From the NCBI RefSeq assembly GCF_002094975.1, contig NZ_CP015283.1:1597501-1661500 (forward strand): 64,000 bases of DNA, read 5' to 3'. Each line of letters opens with the position of its first letter. Position 1 is the stretch's first letter. Below the pieces are notes generated by a model. The model searched no databases, had not been told where the DNA came from, and saw only the letters and a list, made by a program, of their open reading frames with translations. Made by a program: the position numbers and the translations under genes. Of the stretch, positions 35,605 to 43,886 are shown in pieces. This DNA comes from Streptococcus salivarius (GTDB lineage: Bacteria > Bacillota > Bacilli > Lactobacillales > Streptococcaceae).

Positions 35605-36573
35605 ATGAAAAAAATAAATCTTCTTTATTTATTAGCTATTCTGGCCATCATTTCTGGTCTTTTACTGTATTACTTGCCAGACATGACCGCTGGACATAAT
35701 GCAGAGTCAAATAAAACAAGTCAGACTTTTAAGGAGAAGACGATTGTCCATGATTTTGGTACGACAGAGTTGAAAAAAGCTCCAAAACGTATCGTTATCC
35801 TCGACAACCTCTATGGTGAAATCTTGGATCCTCTAGATATCACTCCAGTAGGTGCGACAACTGGTCAAGCTGACAGTCAAGAATTTTCAACCCTCTTTAA
35901 GAAACAATACAAGGATGCCAAAGTGGTTTCAGTTGGTTGGCAGGGTAATCCAGATTTGGATAAGATTGCTGAGTTAAAACCTGATTTAATCCTTATGACA
36001 GGCGAGCAGGAAGACCTCTATGATGAGCTGTCTGAAATTGCACCGACTGTTGGCTACCAAATCAACACCGATGAAAATTGGGACTATCATGAAACCTCTC
36101 TTAAGGCGGCAGAAATCTTTGATAAACGTGATGAGATGAAGAAGGATCTCGATAGATTGGATGCTAGGGAGGCCGTTTTCGCGGAGAATGTCAAAGCCAA
36201 GTTTGGCAACCAGAAACTGATGTATCTGCGCGTGACTGACAATGACATCCGTTATTATGCTTACGGGCATTTTTGTTATCTCTATGATACTTATCATTTC
36301 AATCGAGCGGAAACCTTCAATCCAGATGATATGTTACAAGTTATCGATCCAGATAAACTAAAAGACATTAATCCGGATCTCCTGATTGTTCAAGCAGATT
36401 CTCAAGAACTCCTAGATAATAAACTTAAGAATACCCCTGTCTGGACTAGCTTAAAGGCTGTTCAAAATAACAAGGTCATCTATGCTGACTACTCAACCTA
36501 CATGCTGGGCTTTGGGATTGTCTCCCAAGAAGCTATTATGAAACAGATTTCTGATGAATGGGGATTAAATTAA
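35605..36573 (+). CDS. Iron-siderophore ABC transporter substrate-binding protein
   Basis: A 322-residue FecB/YclQ-type periplasmic-binding-fold protein (PF01497 type). The start of the domain, PKRIVILDNLYGEILDPLDI, and KPDLILMTG are typical. Residues about 6-27 form a hydrophobic N-terminal anchor without a lipobox Cys, which is unusual because such proteins are lipoproteins in Gram-positives. It would capture ferric siderophores or haem outside the cell. No permease or ATPase gene is adjacent. GAGGAG lies before the ATG and a terminator follows. Confidence 0.83.
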   Translation: MKKINLLYLLAILAIISGLLLYYLPDMTAGHNAESNKTSQTFKEKTIVHDFGTTELKKAPKRIVILDNLYGEILDPLDITPVGATTGQADSQEFSTLFKKQYKDAKVVSVGWQGNPDLDKIAELKPDLILMTGEQEDLYDELSEIAPTVGYQINTDENWDYHETSLKAAEIFDKRDEMKKDLDRLDAREAVFAENVKAKFGNQKLMYLRVTDNDIRYYAYGHFCYLYDTYHFNRAETFNPDDMLQVIDPDKLKDINPDLLIVQADSQELLDNKLKNTPVWTSLKAVQNNKVIYADYSTYMLGFGIVSQEAIMKQISDEWGLN

Positions 36574-36576
36574 ACT

Positions 36577-36602
36577 AAAAACGACCGGTAGGGTCGTTTT
36601 TC
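36577..36602. terminator. Terminator between converging genes
   Basis: AAAAACGACC and GGGTCGTTTTT pair around GGTA, usable from both directions. Confidence 0.85.
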
Positions 36603-36618
36603 TATGTTCAAAGTAAGT

Positions 36619-37959
36619 TTAACTGACAAACAAACGTTTAATATGTTTTCTCAAGGCAAAATAGAGCTGAATGGTCATGGGAATCCAAATCAAGGGCTCG
36701 CATAGGATAACGCCAAGGTAGCGCATAGAAGGAATGACCAAAAGAACAAAGAGAATTTTTCCAAAAAGCTCAATAAAACTTGAGGTTAAAGGTGTCAGTT
36801 TCTTACCAAGACCTTGCAGGCTATTTCTAAAGATGAAGAGCATTCCTAAAATAGGATAAAAGAGAGAACTGATACGGAGGTAGCGACTAGCATTATCAAT
36901 AATCACAGCATTATTTGAACCAGAGATAAAACCAGCTAAGAAGGGGCTAGCTACATAGAGGAGGACACAAGCAATGACAGACCAAGTTATAGAAACAAGA
37001 CAAGATTGCTTTAACCCAGCTACTATGCGTTTAAACTGTTTGGCCCCGAAGTTCTGAGAGGTGAAGGTCGTCACCCCAGCAGCAAGTGAAGTCAAAGGGA
37101 GAACGGCGAAGGACATAATCCGTCTTGCCGCCACTTGAGCGCTAATGATGAGAGGGCCAAAGCCGTTAATGGCATACTGTAAGGTTACAGTCCCAATAGA
37201 AACAATGGAATTCATGAGTCCCATGGCCATTCCTTGTCCAAAGAGGTCCAAATAAAGACTTGAATCAAGAACAAAGTCTGACTTGCTTGGTAGAAGGAAG
37301 GTCACTTTTTTCTTAATATAGTACAGACAGAGGATAGCTGAAAGTCCCTGTGAGATAATTGTCGCTAAGCCTGCTGATTGAACACCAAGATGAAGTTGTG
37401 TAATAAAGAAAAGGTCTAAAACGATATTGACTAGTGCTGAAAAAATCAGAAAATAGAGGGCGGTAAGACTATCCCCAACCGCTCTGAGAAGTCCTGCACA
37501 CAGATTATAACCCAAAGTTACCCCAACACAGGAGACAATCATAGAAATATACTGGTAAGATTGCCCAATAATAGAATTAGGGGTTCCTAAAAAAGTCAGC
37601 AAAGGATAAAGACCAAAATGTCCTAGAATCATAACCAAGGCACTTAAGCCTAAACCAATCACAACGGTGGCCGCCACAGACTGACGAAGTTTCCTGTAGT
37701 CTTGAGCACCATAGTAACGTGCGATAACAACGCCCATACCATTTCCAACGCCAAGAGCAAAGCCGATAACCAAATCAAAAATAGCAGAAGAAGCTCCTAC
37801 AGCAGCCAAGGCATCTGGACCTAGAAAGCGACCCACAATCATGACATCAGCAGTATTGTAGAGTTGCTGGAAAATATTAGATATCAGAATTGGTAGGGCA
37901 AAGATTAAAAGAGACCGCAAAATAGGGCCTCGTAAAAGATCAACCGACGAATTTTTCAT
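36619..37959 (-). CDS. MATE-family efflux protein
   Basis: A 446-residue multidrug/toxin extrusion antiporter with 12 predicted helices in two pseudo-repeats. The repeat starts, NIFQQLYNTADVMIVGRFLG and (second half) ISAQVAARRIMSFAVLP, match the DinF/NorM-like bacterial branch. It probably expels cationic drugs or metabolites using sodium or protons. The start has no ribosome site: the -10 box ends six bases before the ATG, so the mRNA appears to be leaderless. Confidence 0.9.
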   Translation of the reverse strand: MKNSSVDLLRGPILRSLLIFALPILISNIFQQLYNTADVMIVGRFLGPDALAAVGASSAIFDLVIGFALGVGNGMGVVIARYYGAQDYRKLRQSVAATVVIGLGLSALVMILGHFGLYPLLTFLGTPNSIIGQSYQYISMIVSCVGVTLGYNLCAGLLRAVGDSLTALYFLIFSALVNIVLDLFFITQLHLGVQSAGLATIISQGLSAILCLYYIKKKVTFLLPSKSDFVLDSSLYLDLFGQGMAMGLMNSIVSIGTVTLQYAINGFGPLIISAQVAARRIMSFAVLPLTSLAAGVTTFTSQNFGAKQFKRIVAGLKQSCLVSITWSVIACVLLYVASPFLAGFISGSNNAVIIDNASRYLRISSLFYPILGMLFIFRNSLQGLGKKLTPLTSSFIELFGKILFVLLVIPSMRYLGVILCEPLIWIPMTIQLYFALRKHIKRLFVS

Positions 37960-37994
37960 AGAACTATTATAACAAGATTGTAATTGTGAAACAA
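37960..37994 (-). promoter_or_regulatory. Promoter of the MATE gene, predicted leaderless start
   Basis: On the minus strand: -35 TTGTTT (37994-37989), 17-bp spacer and extended -10 TGT-TATAAT (ending at 37966). The A of the ATG is at 37959, the expected transcription start. Confidence 0.7.
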
Positions 37995-37998
37995 TGAC

Positions 37999-38021
37999 AA
38001 AAAGCCATCCTAGGATGACTT
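37999..38021 (-). terminator. Terminator overlapping the stop of the membrane glycosyltransferase-like gene
   Basis: On the minus strand AGTCATCC and GGATGGCT pair, with the TAG stop in the loop region, followed by TTTTTG. Confidence 0.7.
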
Positions 38022-39554
38022 TCGCCTATTTTTTAGATAGCGGCTAAGCATTTGTGTCATATGGTTGTAGCCCGCCGCAATCATTGGAATGTGTAAGTAA
38101 ATATAAGGTAGGGTGTACTGACTCTTAGTCTCTGAAATGAGGTGAAAGAGGATGCCACCAAAGAGATAGAGGAAGGCATAGAGGCCTAGTGTTGCTCCAT
38201 CTCCCATTCGTTTATAAGTGAAAGCGTAGTAGAACACACCACCAAGATATAGGACTAGGAGATAGCCTTGCATATAGGTCACGAAAAAGAGATGCAAGGT
38301 CCCGTCGTGATAGATGGAAGTCGCAAACCTATTCCACAAAGGTTGAAACTTGTCTTTACTTGGCCCATTCCAGATGGACTGGAAGCTTCCCTCTGTCCAA
38401 GAACTGATAAACTTGGTACTGAAGAACCAACTGGCCTCATCGGGATGTGCTAGGAGATATTGAACACGCTTATCAAAAAGGTGATTGGCACTTTTTTCAA
38501 TCTTTTCGATATTGCCTTTTTTCTTGGCGTAAATGTCACGGACATAGCCGGTATACCATCCTGGCATTCGTTTAGAATCGGGTTTGTCCTGTAAGCCCAT
38601 GGCCAGCCAAGCAATCTGAGGTGTTCCAGGAATTTTTTGATGAGTGGTAATCTCGTAGTAACTGGTCGTCGCCTTATGCAAGGTCAAAGGAAAGGCAAAG
38701 AAAGCCAAAACTAAAAGTAAATAGCGATACCGTTTTTCTCTAAGTGTTAAGAGTATTAGAATACCAGATAGCGCAATGATGAGAATGATGTTATTGCTCC
38801 TTACCCAGTAGGCCAAAGATAGCATGGCCACCGAAAGAATCGCATTCCTAGCCTTACCACGTCTTAAGTAACGTAGAAAAAAGAGAATAGCAAAACTAGA
38901 AAAGAACAACCCATACATAAGTCCATAGGCAAACATAATGTTAAAGACTAAGGGCAAGAAACCAAAGCTCATGATGACAGCCAAACGACTAACTAAAGGC
39001 CTCGAAAACAGTTCATCCGTGATTTTCCAAGTAGCATAGTTCATACCAATGACCATGCCAAGATTCAATACATAGAAAACTGAGATGACTGGTAAAGGAA
39101 TCAGATAGAGAACCAAGCGTTCAAAACTAAGCAATCCCAACTGATGCGGATAGCGGTAGAAGTAGGCTCCTGGTTTTATTAGGGAGAAGTCACCAGCATT
39201 AAACTGGACCGCCCCTTTAAAGACAGTACCTGCATCGTCTCGACCAGCAAAACTGGTCAGAAAAATCAACAGTAGGCCAAAACTCACAAAGCAAACGGAA
39301 AAAAAGATGAAAATCTGCTTTGTTGTCAGTTCCTTTAAGATCTTAGGCCAGAGAAGGGTCAAAAGCAGGATGACCCCACCTGAAACATAAACGTACCAAG
39401 GAACGCTACTAATCTCTGCCCACTCAAAGTACCCCGTCATCATGGTCGTGCGAATGAACAAAGCAGTCACAAATAATAGCCCGAAGACTAAGAGCCCCAC
39501 ATAGCGCCCTAACCATTCTAAAAAAGAACTCGTATATGACATAAGAGCCTTCAT
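38010..39554 (-). CDS. Polytopic membrane protein, GT-C glycosyltransferase-like
   Basis: A 514-residue protein with about 11-12 membrane helices and one large extracytoplasmic loop (about residues 290-400). The first outer loop after helix 1 has an acidic pair around FEWAEIS, and HDGTLHLFF-type sequences follow later. The overall layout resembles polyprenyl-phosphate-sugar dependent GT-C enzymes of streptococcal wall polysaccharide or teichoic acid decoration. I cannot name the acceptor. AAAGGAGAC before the ATG supports the start. Confidence 0.65.
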   Translation of the reverse strand: MKALMSYTSSFLEWLGRYVGLLVFGLLFVTALFIRTTMMTGYFEWAEISSVPWYVYVSGGVILLLTLLWPKILKELTTKQIFIFFSVCFVSFGLLLIFLTSFAGRDDAGTVFKGAVQFNAGDFSLIKPGAYFYRYPHQLGLLSFERLVLYLIPLPVISVFYVLNLGMVIGMNYATWKITDELFSRPLVSRLAVIMSFGFLPLVFNIMFAYGLMYGLFFSSFAILFFLRYLRRGKARNAILSVAMLSLAYWVRSNNIILIIALSGILILLTLREKRYRYLLLVLAFFAFPLTLHKATTSYYEITTHQKIPGTPQIAWLAMGLQDKPDSKRMPGWYTGYVRDIYAKKKGNIEKIEKSANHLFDKRVQYLLAHPDEASWFFSTKFISSWTEGSFQSIWNGPSKDKFQPLWNRFATSIYHDGTLHLFFVTYMQGYLLVLYLGGVFYYAFTYKRMGDGATLGLYAFLYLFGGILFHLISETKSQYTLPYIYLHIPMIAAGYNHMTQMLSRYLKNRRKSS

Positions 39555-39680
39555 GCTGAAAGTCTCCTTTAATATAGGTAATTACCCTTATAGTTTAGCA
39601 CAGTCGTCGGAAAAATGTAATGAAATCAAGAAGAAAATCTCATTCATCAACGAAAGAAATTGCTCTAATGAAGACATAGA

Positions 39681-39712
39681 AAAACTCTCTCGTTTCTAAA
39701 ACAAGAGAGTTT
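39681..39712 (-). terminator. Terminator of rqcH
   Basis: On the minus strand AAACTCTCT and AGAGAGTTT pair and run into TTTTC. Confidence 0.75.
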
Positions 39713-39728
39713 GATTTTATAAAGCAGA

Positions 39729-41387
39729 TTACTTCATCCGCATACTATCAATTTTTTCTTCAGTCGGTGTGACACGTAAGGTCTTTTGTCCCGTATAAGT
39801 TACAAATCCAGGCTTACCGGCTGTTGGTTTGTTGAGTTTCTTAACATCAATCATATCGACTTGAACCAAGTTCGACAGACGGGCCTTAGAGTAGTAGGCT
39901 GCCAATTCAGCCGCATCAGTCTTGACCTCATCTGTTGGGTTAAGATTATCCTTGATAACCACGTGACTCCCTGGAATATCCTTGGCATGGAACCAGAGCT
40001 CACCCTTTTTAGCCATCTTGAAGGTCAACTCCTCATTTTGCAGGTTGTTACGACCAACCATGATAATGGTCTTACCATCAGAAGCCAGATATTGCTCAGG
40101 TTTCTTACGTTTGTGGCGCTTGTCAGTTGAACGACGCTTCATAAAGCCAGCCTGAACAAGCTCCTCACGAATATCCTCGATTTCATCCATGTTGGCTTGA
40201 GAAAGACTGAACTCCACACTTTCCAAATAGTCAATAGTCTGCTTGGTTTCCTCAATCAAACCAGTCAAGTGCTTAACAGCCTCCTTGAGTTTCTGGTATT
40301 TCTTGAAGTAACGCTGAGCATTTTGGTTAGGCGTTAGAGCAACATTTAGAGGAATGGTAATCTTTTCGCCAGTGTAGTAGTTGTCTAGCTCGACACTATC
40401 CTTGTCATTTGGAACCATTCTAAGGTAGGTGGTCAAAAGTTCACCTTTTTGACGGAACTCCTCAGCATTTTCAGTCGCTGCAAGCTCTTTTTCCTGTTTA
40501 ACAAGCTTTTTCTTGTTTTTTTCCAGTTCATTTTGCACACGATGGATCAAATCACTAGCCTGTTGAGCCACACGGTCACGCGCCGCCTTGTCCAAGTAGT
40601 AGTAGTCCAAAAGGGCTGACAAGGTTTCAAACTCAGGTTGGTCCTGACTATCTGAGAATCTTACAGCTGAAAATGCCTTAGCCGTTAAGTTTGGCTTTAC
40701 TTGACGATTGAAGAAGACACGGAAATTCTTGAGTTTATCAGTCTCAAGTAAGGCTGACAATTCATTGGCCGTGTCACGCCCCAAACCTTGGAAAAGTTTT
40801 TGAAGGTTTCTAGCTGACAAATCCTCGGTTTGTAGGAATTCAAAGAGCTTTTCATCTGGAATGTCAAATGGATTCTTGGCGTCTGTCTTAGGTGGAGCGA
40901 TATAGGTAGACCCAGGCAGAATAGTACGGTAACTATTTTGTGAGAAACCAACATGCTTAATAGACTCGATGATTTTGCTCTCGTTTTTGTCAATCAGGAT
41001 AATATTGGAGTGTTTCCCCATAATTTCCATGACCAGAGTAACCTTGACGCTGTCACCGATTTCGTTTTTGTTTGATACGGAAATCTCAAGAACACGATCA
41101 TTTTCTACCTGCTGGATATCCTCGATAACCGCTCCCTGAAGGTATTTCCGCATAATCATGGTATAGGTATTTGGATTCTGTGGATTTGGCAATTCAGCCT
41201 TGGTCGTCTGAATACGCCCAAAGACAGGGTGAGCCGAAAGCAGAAGCTTGTAATTCTGACGATTGTTACGAATGGTTAGGACCAACTCACGTTCAAAAGG
41301 CTGATTAACTTTCTGGATACGCCCGTAAAGCACCTGCTCACGTAGCTCAGTGGTCATATGATGAAGAAAAAAGCCGTCAAAAGACAT
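39729..41387 (-). CDS. rqcH: NFACT-family ribosome quality control factor RqcH (fibronectin-binding FbpA)
   Basis: A 552-residue NFACT protein. The N-terminal NFACT-N domain (MSFDGFFLHHMTTEL, about 1-190), the HhH segment, a long coiled coil (about 270-420) and the C-terminal NFACT-R domain (GELWFHAKDIPGSHVVIK, about 455-540) are in the usual order. In Bacillus RqcH recruits Ala-tRNA to stalled 50S subunits and adds C-terminal alanine tails for degradation. Streptococcal homologues (PavA, FbpA) were first described as fibronectin-binding adhesins. A GGAAG ribosome site lies before the ATG. The 5' region contains the palindromic element at 41449-41749. Confidence 0.9.
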   Translation of the reverse strand: MSFDGFFLHHMTTELREQVLYGRIQKVNQPFERELVLTIRNNRQNYKLLLSAHPVFGRIQTTKAELPNPQNPNTYTMIMRKYLQGAVIEDIQQVENDRVLEISVSNKNEIGDSVKVTLVMEIMGKHSNIILIDKNESKIIESIKHVGFSQNSYRTILPGSTYIAPPKTDAKNPFDIPDEKLFEFLQTEDLSARNLQKLFQGLGRDTANELSALLETDKLKNFRVFFNRQVKPNLTAKAFSAVRFSDSQDQPEFETLSALLDYYYLDKAARDRVAQQASDLIHRVQNELEKNKKKLVKQEKELAATENAEEFRQKGELLTTYLRMVPNDKDSVELDNYYTGEKITIPLNVALTPNQNAQRYFKKYQKLKEAVKHLTGLIEETKQTIDYLESVEFSLSQANMDEIEDIREELVQAGFMKRRSTDKRHKRKKPEQYLASDGKTIIMVGRNNLQNEELTFKMAKKGELWFHAKDIPGSHVVIKDNLNPTDEVKTDAAELAAYYSKARLSNLVQVDMIDVKKLNKPTAGKPGFVTYTGQKTLRVTPTEEKIDSMRMK

Positions 41388-41448
41388 GGTGTACTTCCTT
41401 TCTTGTTATTGATAATAATTGCTTTATTTTTAAAATAAAATTTTCTGT

Positions 41449-41749
41449 GAGACTTTCCTTAGGTGTTGGCGGACGTCAGCGAACTTTTACAAAGTTCCAT
41501 GACTAATAAAGATACAAAGGGCGTCTGCGGATATAGTCAAAAAAGAAAGTTTGACGCAGAATCTTTAGATTCTAGGAGAACTTGTCTTTTTGACACAATC
41601 CGCAGCCCGTGTTCAATTGTTTTTGAGCCCCTTCGCTTTTTCATTTTTAGGCTCAGGCTAAAACAGTTCCCCGAACTGTTTTACTCTCAAAAATTCCGAG
41701 CGCCTGAAACCTTTTAGTTTCAGGCGCTTTTAACACGGCGGAAAGTCTC
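41449..41749. repeat. 301-bp palindrome-rich element with 10-bp terminal inverted repeats
   Basis: GAGACTTTCC (41449-41458) and GGAAAGTCTC (41740-41749) are perfect terminal inverted repeats, followed inward by GTGTT/AACAC. Inside are CTGCGGAT/ATCCGCAG, AGAATC/GATTCT, GAGCC/GGCTC, AAACAGTTC/GAACTGTTT and a strong GCGCCTGAAAC/GTTTCAGGCGC stem. The nested pairings fold the whole unit into a branched structure. There is no credible gene in it. It may be a MITE-like mobile element or a structured RNA in the rqcH leader. A minus-strand promoter-like TGC-TATAAT lies near 41870. Confidence 0.75.
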
Positions 41750-42004
41750 GGTTAATTGCTCGCTCTGCTCGCAAAAAAGTTATTTCAAAAACTTGAAGAG
41801 TTTATGAACTTTGTTAGTTATTTTTAAATAATTTGCATACGTTATGAACGTAAATATTGCCTAACTATTATAGCACAAAGAGAGTAAAAATGCTTTGGAT
41901 GGGTAGTCGGAATTGAGTTTGTTATTATTATGGACCATTCTTTATTACAAAAATTGTTACGCTAAAACAGTTAAAAGTTATGTCTTAGATTATCATGAAT
42001 ACCT

Positions 42005-42033
42005 TTGAATTTATATCTGACTTGTGGTATCAT
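42005..42033 (+). promoter_or_regulatory. Promoter of the TraX-like gene
   Basis: -35 TTGAAT (42005-42010), 17-bp spacer and -10 TATCAT (42028-42033) lie 30 bp before the ATG. Confidence 0.6.
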
Positions 42034-42063
42034 TTAATATGCTGAAAATTAAAGGAGCATTAA

Positions 42064-42864
42064 ATGAACGATATTAAAAAGATATGCAATGCGACTAATT
42101 TGAAATACCTGGCTGTTGCACTTATGTTTTTGGACCAAATCTATCAGATGTTCGGGAGTATGGGGGCACCTATATGGTTGACGATGTTGGGACGTCTGTC
42201 TTTCCCAATTTTCCTCTTTCTTGCTGCTGATAGTTTTCACTACACACACGATCGTATGGCTTTTCTCAGGCGTCTGCTTTACATGAGTTGGTTTATGATC
42301 ATTGGCAACGCCATCATTGGTAGTATTTTTCATAATGGTAGTATCGGTTTAACCAACAATGCCTTTTCAACCTTCTTTATCACCGGGATTTTTATTTACT
42401 CTTGGGATTTGTTGTTTAAGGGACTTCGTGACAAGTCTTATAGGGAATTGATTCAGGGGATGGGTGTCTTTCTCTTGCCAATCCTTTCAGCAATTCCAGT
42501 TGCTGTACTAGGGGGGATTTTTGAAACGCCTAACGGAAATCCATTTGTGGCTCATAGTGTGGCTTTTCTCTTGTCTCTGGTACCAAGTGTTATCATGGTT
42601 GAGGGTGGCTTTGTGATGGTTATTCTTGGTTTACTATTCTATATTTTCCGTACCAATCGCATGGCTCAAATCATTGTCTTAGCTGTTATTTCAGTGATTG
42701 CCCATCTCTTTGATCCGACGGGTGTGCAATGGATGATGATTTTTGCTGCGATTCCTATGTATTTTTATAATGGTAAGCGTGGTAGTGGTAACAAGAATTT
42801 CTTCTATATTTTCTACCCAGCTCATATTTATCTCTTGTGGATCCTAGCAAGTTTGTTTAGATAA
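42064..42864 (+). CDS. TraX-family membrane protein
   Basis: A 266-residue membrane protein with about seven or eight helices. The start LKYLAVALMFLDQIYQMF and the LGRLSFPIFLFLAADSFHYTHDR stretch match the TraX family, named after the F-plasmid pilin N-acetylase. Chromosomal Firmicute members are thought to acylate a cell-envelope component; none is characterised in streptococci. The His in HYTHDR and the final HIYLLWIL are well placed for acyltransferase chemistry. AAAGGAG lies before the ATG and a terminator follows. Confidence 0.83.
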   Translation: MNDIKKICNATNLKYLAVALMFLDQIYQMFGSMGAPIWLTMLGRLSFPIFLFLAADSFHYTHDRMAFLRRLLYMSWFMIIGNAIIGSIFHNGSIGLTNNAFSTFFITGIFIYSWDLLFKGLRDKSYRELIQGMGVFLLPILSAIPVAVLGGIFETPNGNPFVAHSVAFLLSLVPSVIMVEGGFVMVILGLLFYIFRTNRMAQIIVLAVISVIAHLFDPTGVQWMMIFAAIPMYFYNGKRGSGNKNFFYIFYPAHIYLLWILASLFR

Positions 42865-42870
42865 GATGAC

Positions 42871-42899
42871 AAAGACAGTCCTTGTGCTGTCTTTTTTTC
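42871..42899 (+). terminator. Terminator of the TraX-like gene
   Basis: AAAGACAG and CTGTCTTT pair with an 8-nt loop and a T-run. Confidence 0.85.
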
Positions 42900-42997
42900 A
42901 TGCTCAAGAGCCATTTTTATGGTTTGTTTCCTGCTTCTAAAACTGCTATAATTTAAGGCGTAATAGAATCTTGTGATAAGTCAATTGGAGGTATATC

Positions 42998-43546
42998 ATG
43001 ACAAAAGTAGCAGTAGTATTTGCGGAAGGTTTTGAAGAAATCGAGGCCTTGAGCCCAGTGGATGTCTTCCGCCGAGCAGGATTTGACTGTAACATGCTAG
43101 GACTTGAAAGTGCGTCAGTAACTGGCTCACATGGGATTCAAGTCGCTATGGATGGTGTATTTGATGGTAATTTTGCGGATTACGACTTGGTGGTTCTTCC
43201 TGGAGGTATGCCTGGCTCAACTAATCTACGCGACAATCAGGACTTGATTGCCTCTCTTCAAGAGGCTGCAAAAGCTGGAAAATATGTTGTTGCCATTTGT
43301 GCAGCACCAATTGTTCTCGAACGTGCTGGCTTGCTCGAAGGGCGTAAATTCACATGTTTCCCAGGTGTTGAGGACCAAATTGCATCTGGCGAGCATCAAA
43401 CTGACTTGGTGGTTGTTGATGGCAATATTGTCACTAGCCGTGGTGCCGGAACAGCCCTAGCCTTTGCCTACGCCTTGGTTGATTTGTTGGGTGGCGATGG
43501 TCAACAGTTGGCTCATACTATGGTTTACGACAGATTGTTCCAATAA
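42998..43546 (+). CDS. DJ-1/PfpI family protein (ThiJ/YajL-like)
   Basis: A 182-residue DJ-1 superfamily protein. EGFEEIEALSPVDVFRRAG carries the conserved Glu, and the nucleophile-elbow Cys is in VVAICAAPIVLERAG (about residue 105). Family members are glyoxalases, deglycases or redox-sensing chaperones; the often used label of thiazole synthesis is outdated. The length is normal. TGGAGG precedes the ATG, and a TATAAT box lies near 42950. Confidence 0.88.
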   Translation: MTKVAVVFAEGFEEIEALSPVDVFRRAGFDCNMLGLESASVTGSHGIQVAMDGVFDGNFADYDLVVLPGGMPGSTNLRDNQDLIASLQEAAKAGKYVVAICAAPIVLERAGLLEGRKFTCFPGVEDQIASGEHQTDLVVVDGNIVTSRGAGTALAFAYALVDLLGGDGQQLAHTMVYDRLFQ

Positions 43547-43570
43547 TCTTATTTTAAGACTGTTATCCAA

Positions 43571-43597
43571 TATTCTTAACACCTATTGTTAGGAATA
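43571..43597 (+). other. Unassigned inverted repeat after the DJ-1 gene
   Basis: TATTCTTAACA and TGTTAGGAATA pair but no T-run follows. Two further pairings (GCCTA-gtta-TAGGC near 43650 and CTTAGCTT/AAGCTTTG near 43675, with T-rich sequence after) fill the space before the pyr promoter. I cannot assign a function. A short RNA ending near 43703 is possible. Confidence 0.35.
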
Positions 43598-43712
43598 TTG
43601 ACAATTTATGTTACTCTATGAGATGATTGAGAACGTATCAAACAGAGGGCCTAGTTATAGGCTGGAGAGACCTTAGCTTAGTTTTTTAAGCTTTGGTTTT
43701 TTCTTTTCTCCT

Positions 43713-43857
43713 TTGACATCCGTCTTGAAAACGGTTATAATAATCACAAAATAACCTTTAAATGAGTCCAGAGAGGCTTGAAAGGTCGGACAGGTGAAAA
43801 AACAGGGTTCTCCTGTGATTTTTTGTGCGACCTTGCCATGTGGCGAGGTTTTTTTGA
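43713..43857 (+). promoter_or_regulatory. pyrK promoter and PyrR-dependent attenuator
   Basis: -35 TTGACA (43713-43718), 17-bp spacer and -10 TATAAT (43736-43741). The leader has a PyrR-binding loop AGTCCAGAGAGGCT (43765-43778), an antiterminator in which AAGGTCG (43782-43788) pairs with CGACCTT (43829-43835), and a competing terminator ACCTTGCC/GGCGAGGT with T-run (43830-43855). PyrR with UMP would favour termination. Confidence 0.93.
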
Positions 43858-43886
43858 TGACATTTTGCAGTTTAGAAAGGGTTGTC

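Noticed and set aside
35605..36573. The binding protein as partner of the VWA surface protein in haem capture
   Set aside because: The two genes are divergent with no shared features beyond proximity, and the VWA protein has no haem-binding NEAT domain.
41463..41717. An 84-codon open frame inside the palindromic element
   Set aside because: It runs through every stem of the structured repeat, has no ribosome site and starts at a TTG. The frame is a by-product of the palindromes.
43640..43712. A third PyrR-type element before the pyrK promoter, suggested by a GGAGAGACC stretch
   Set aside because: It lies upstream of the promoter and does not fit the PyrR loop consensus in order or spacing.
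43794..43886. A 31-residue N-terminal extension of PyrK
   Set aside because: It would be translated through the PyrR attenuator terminator. The ATG at 43887 has a ribosome site and gives the normal family length.
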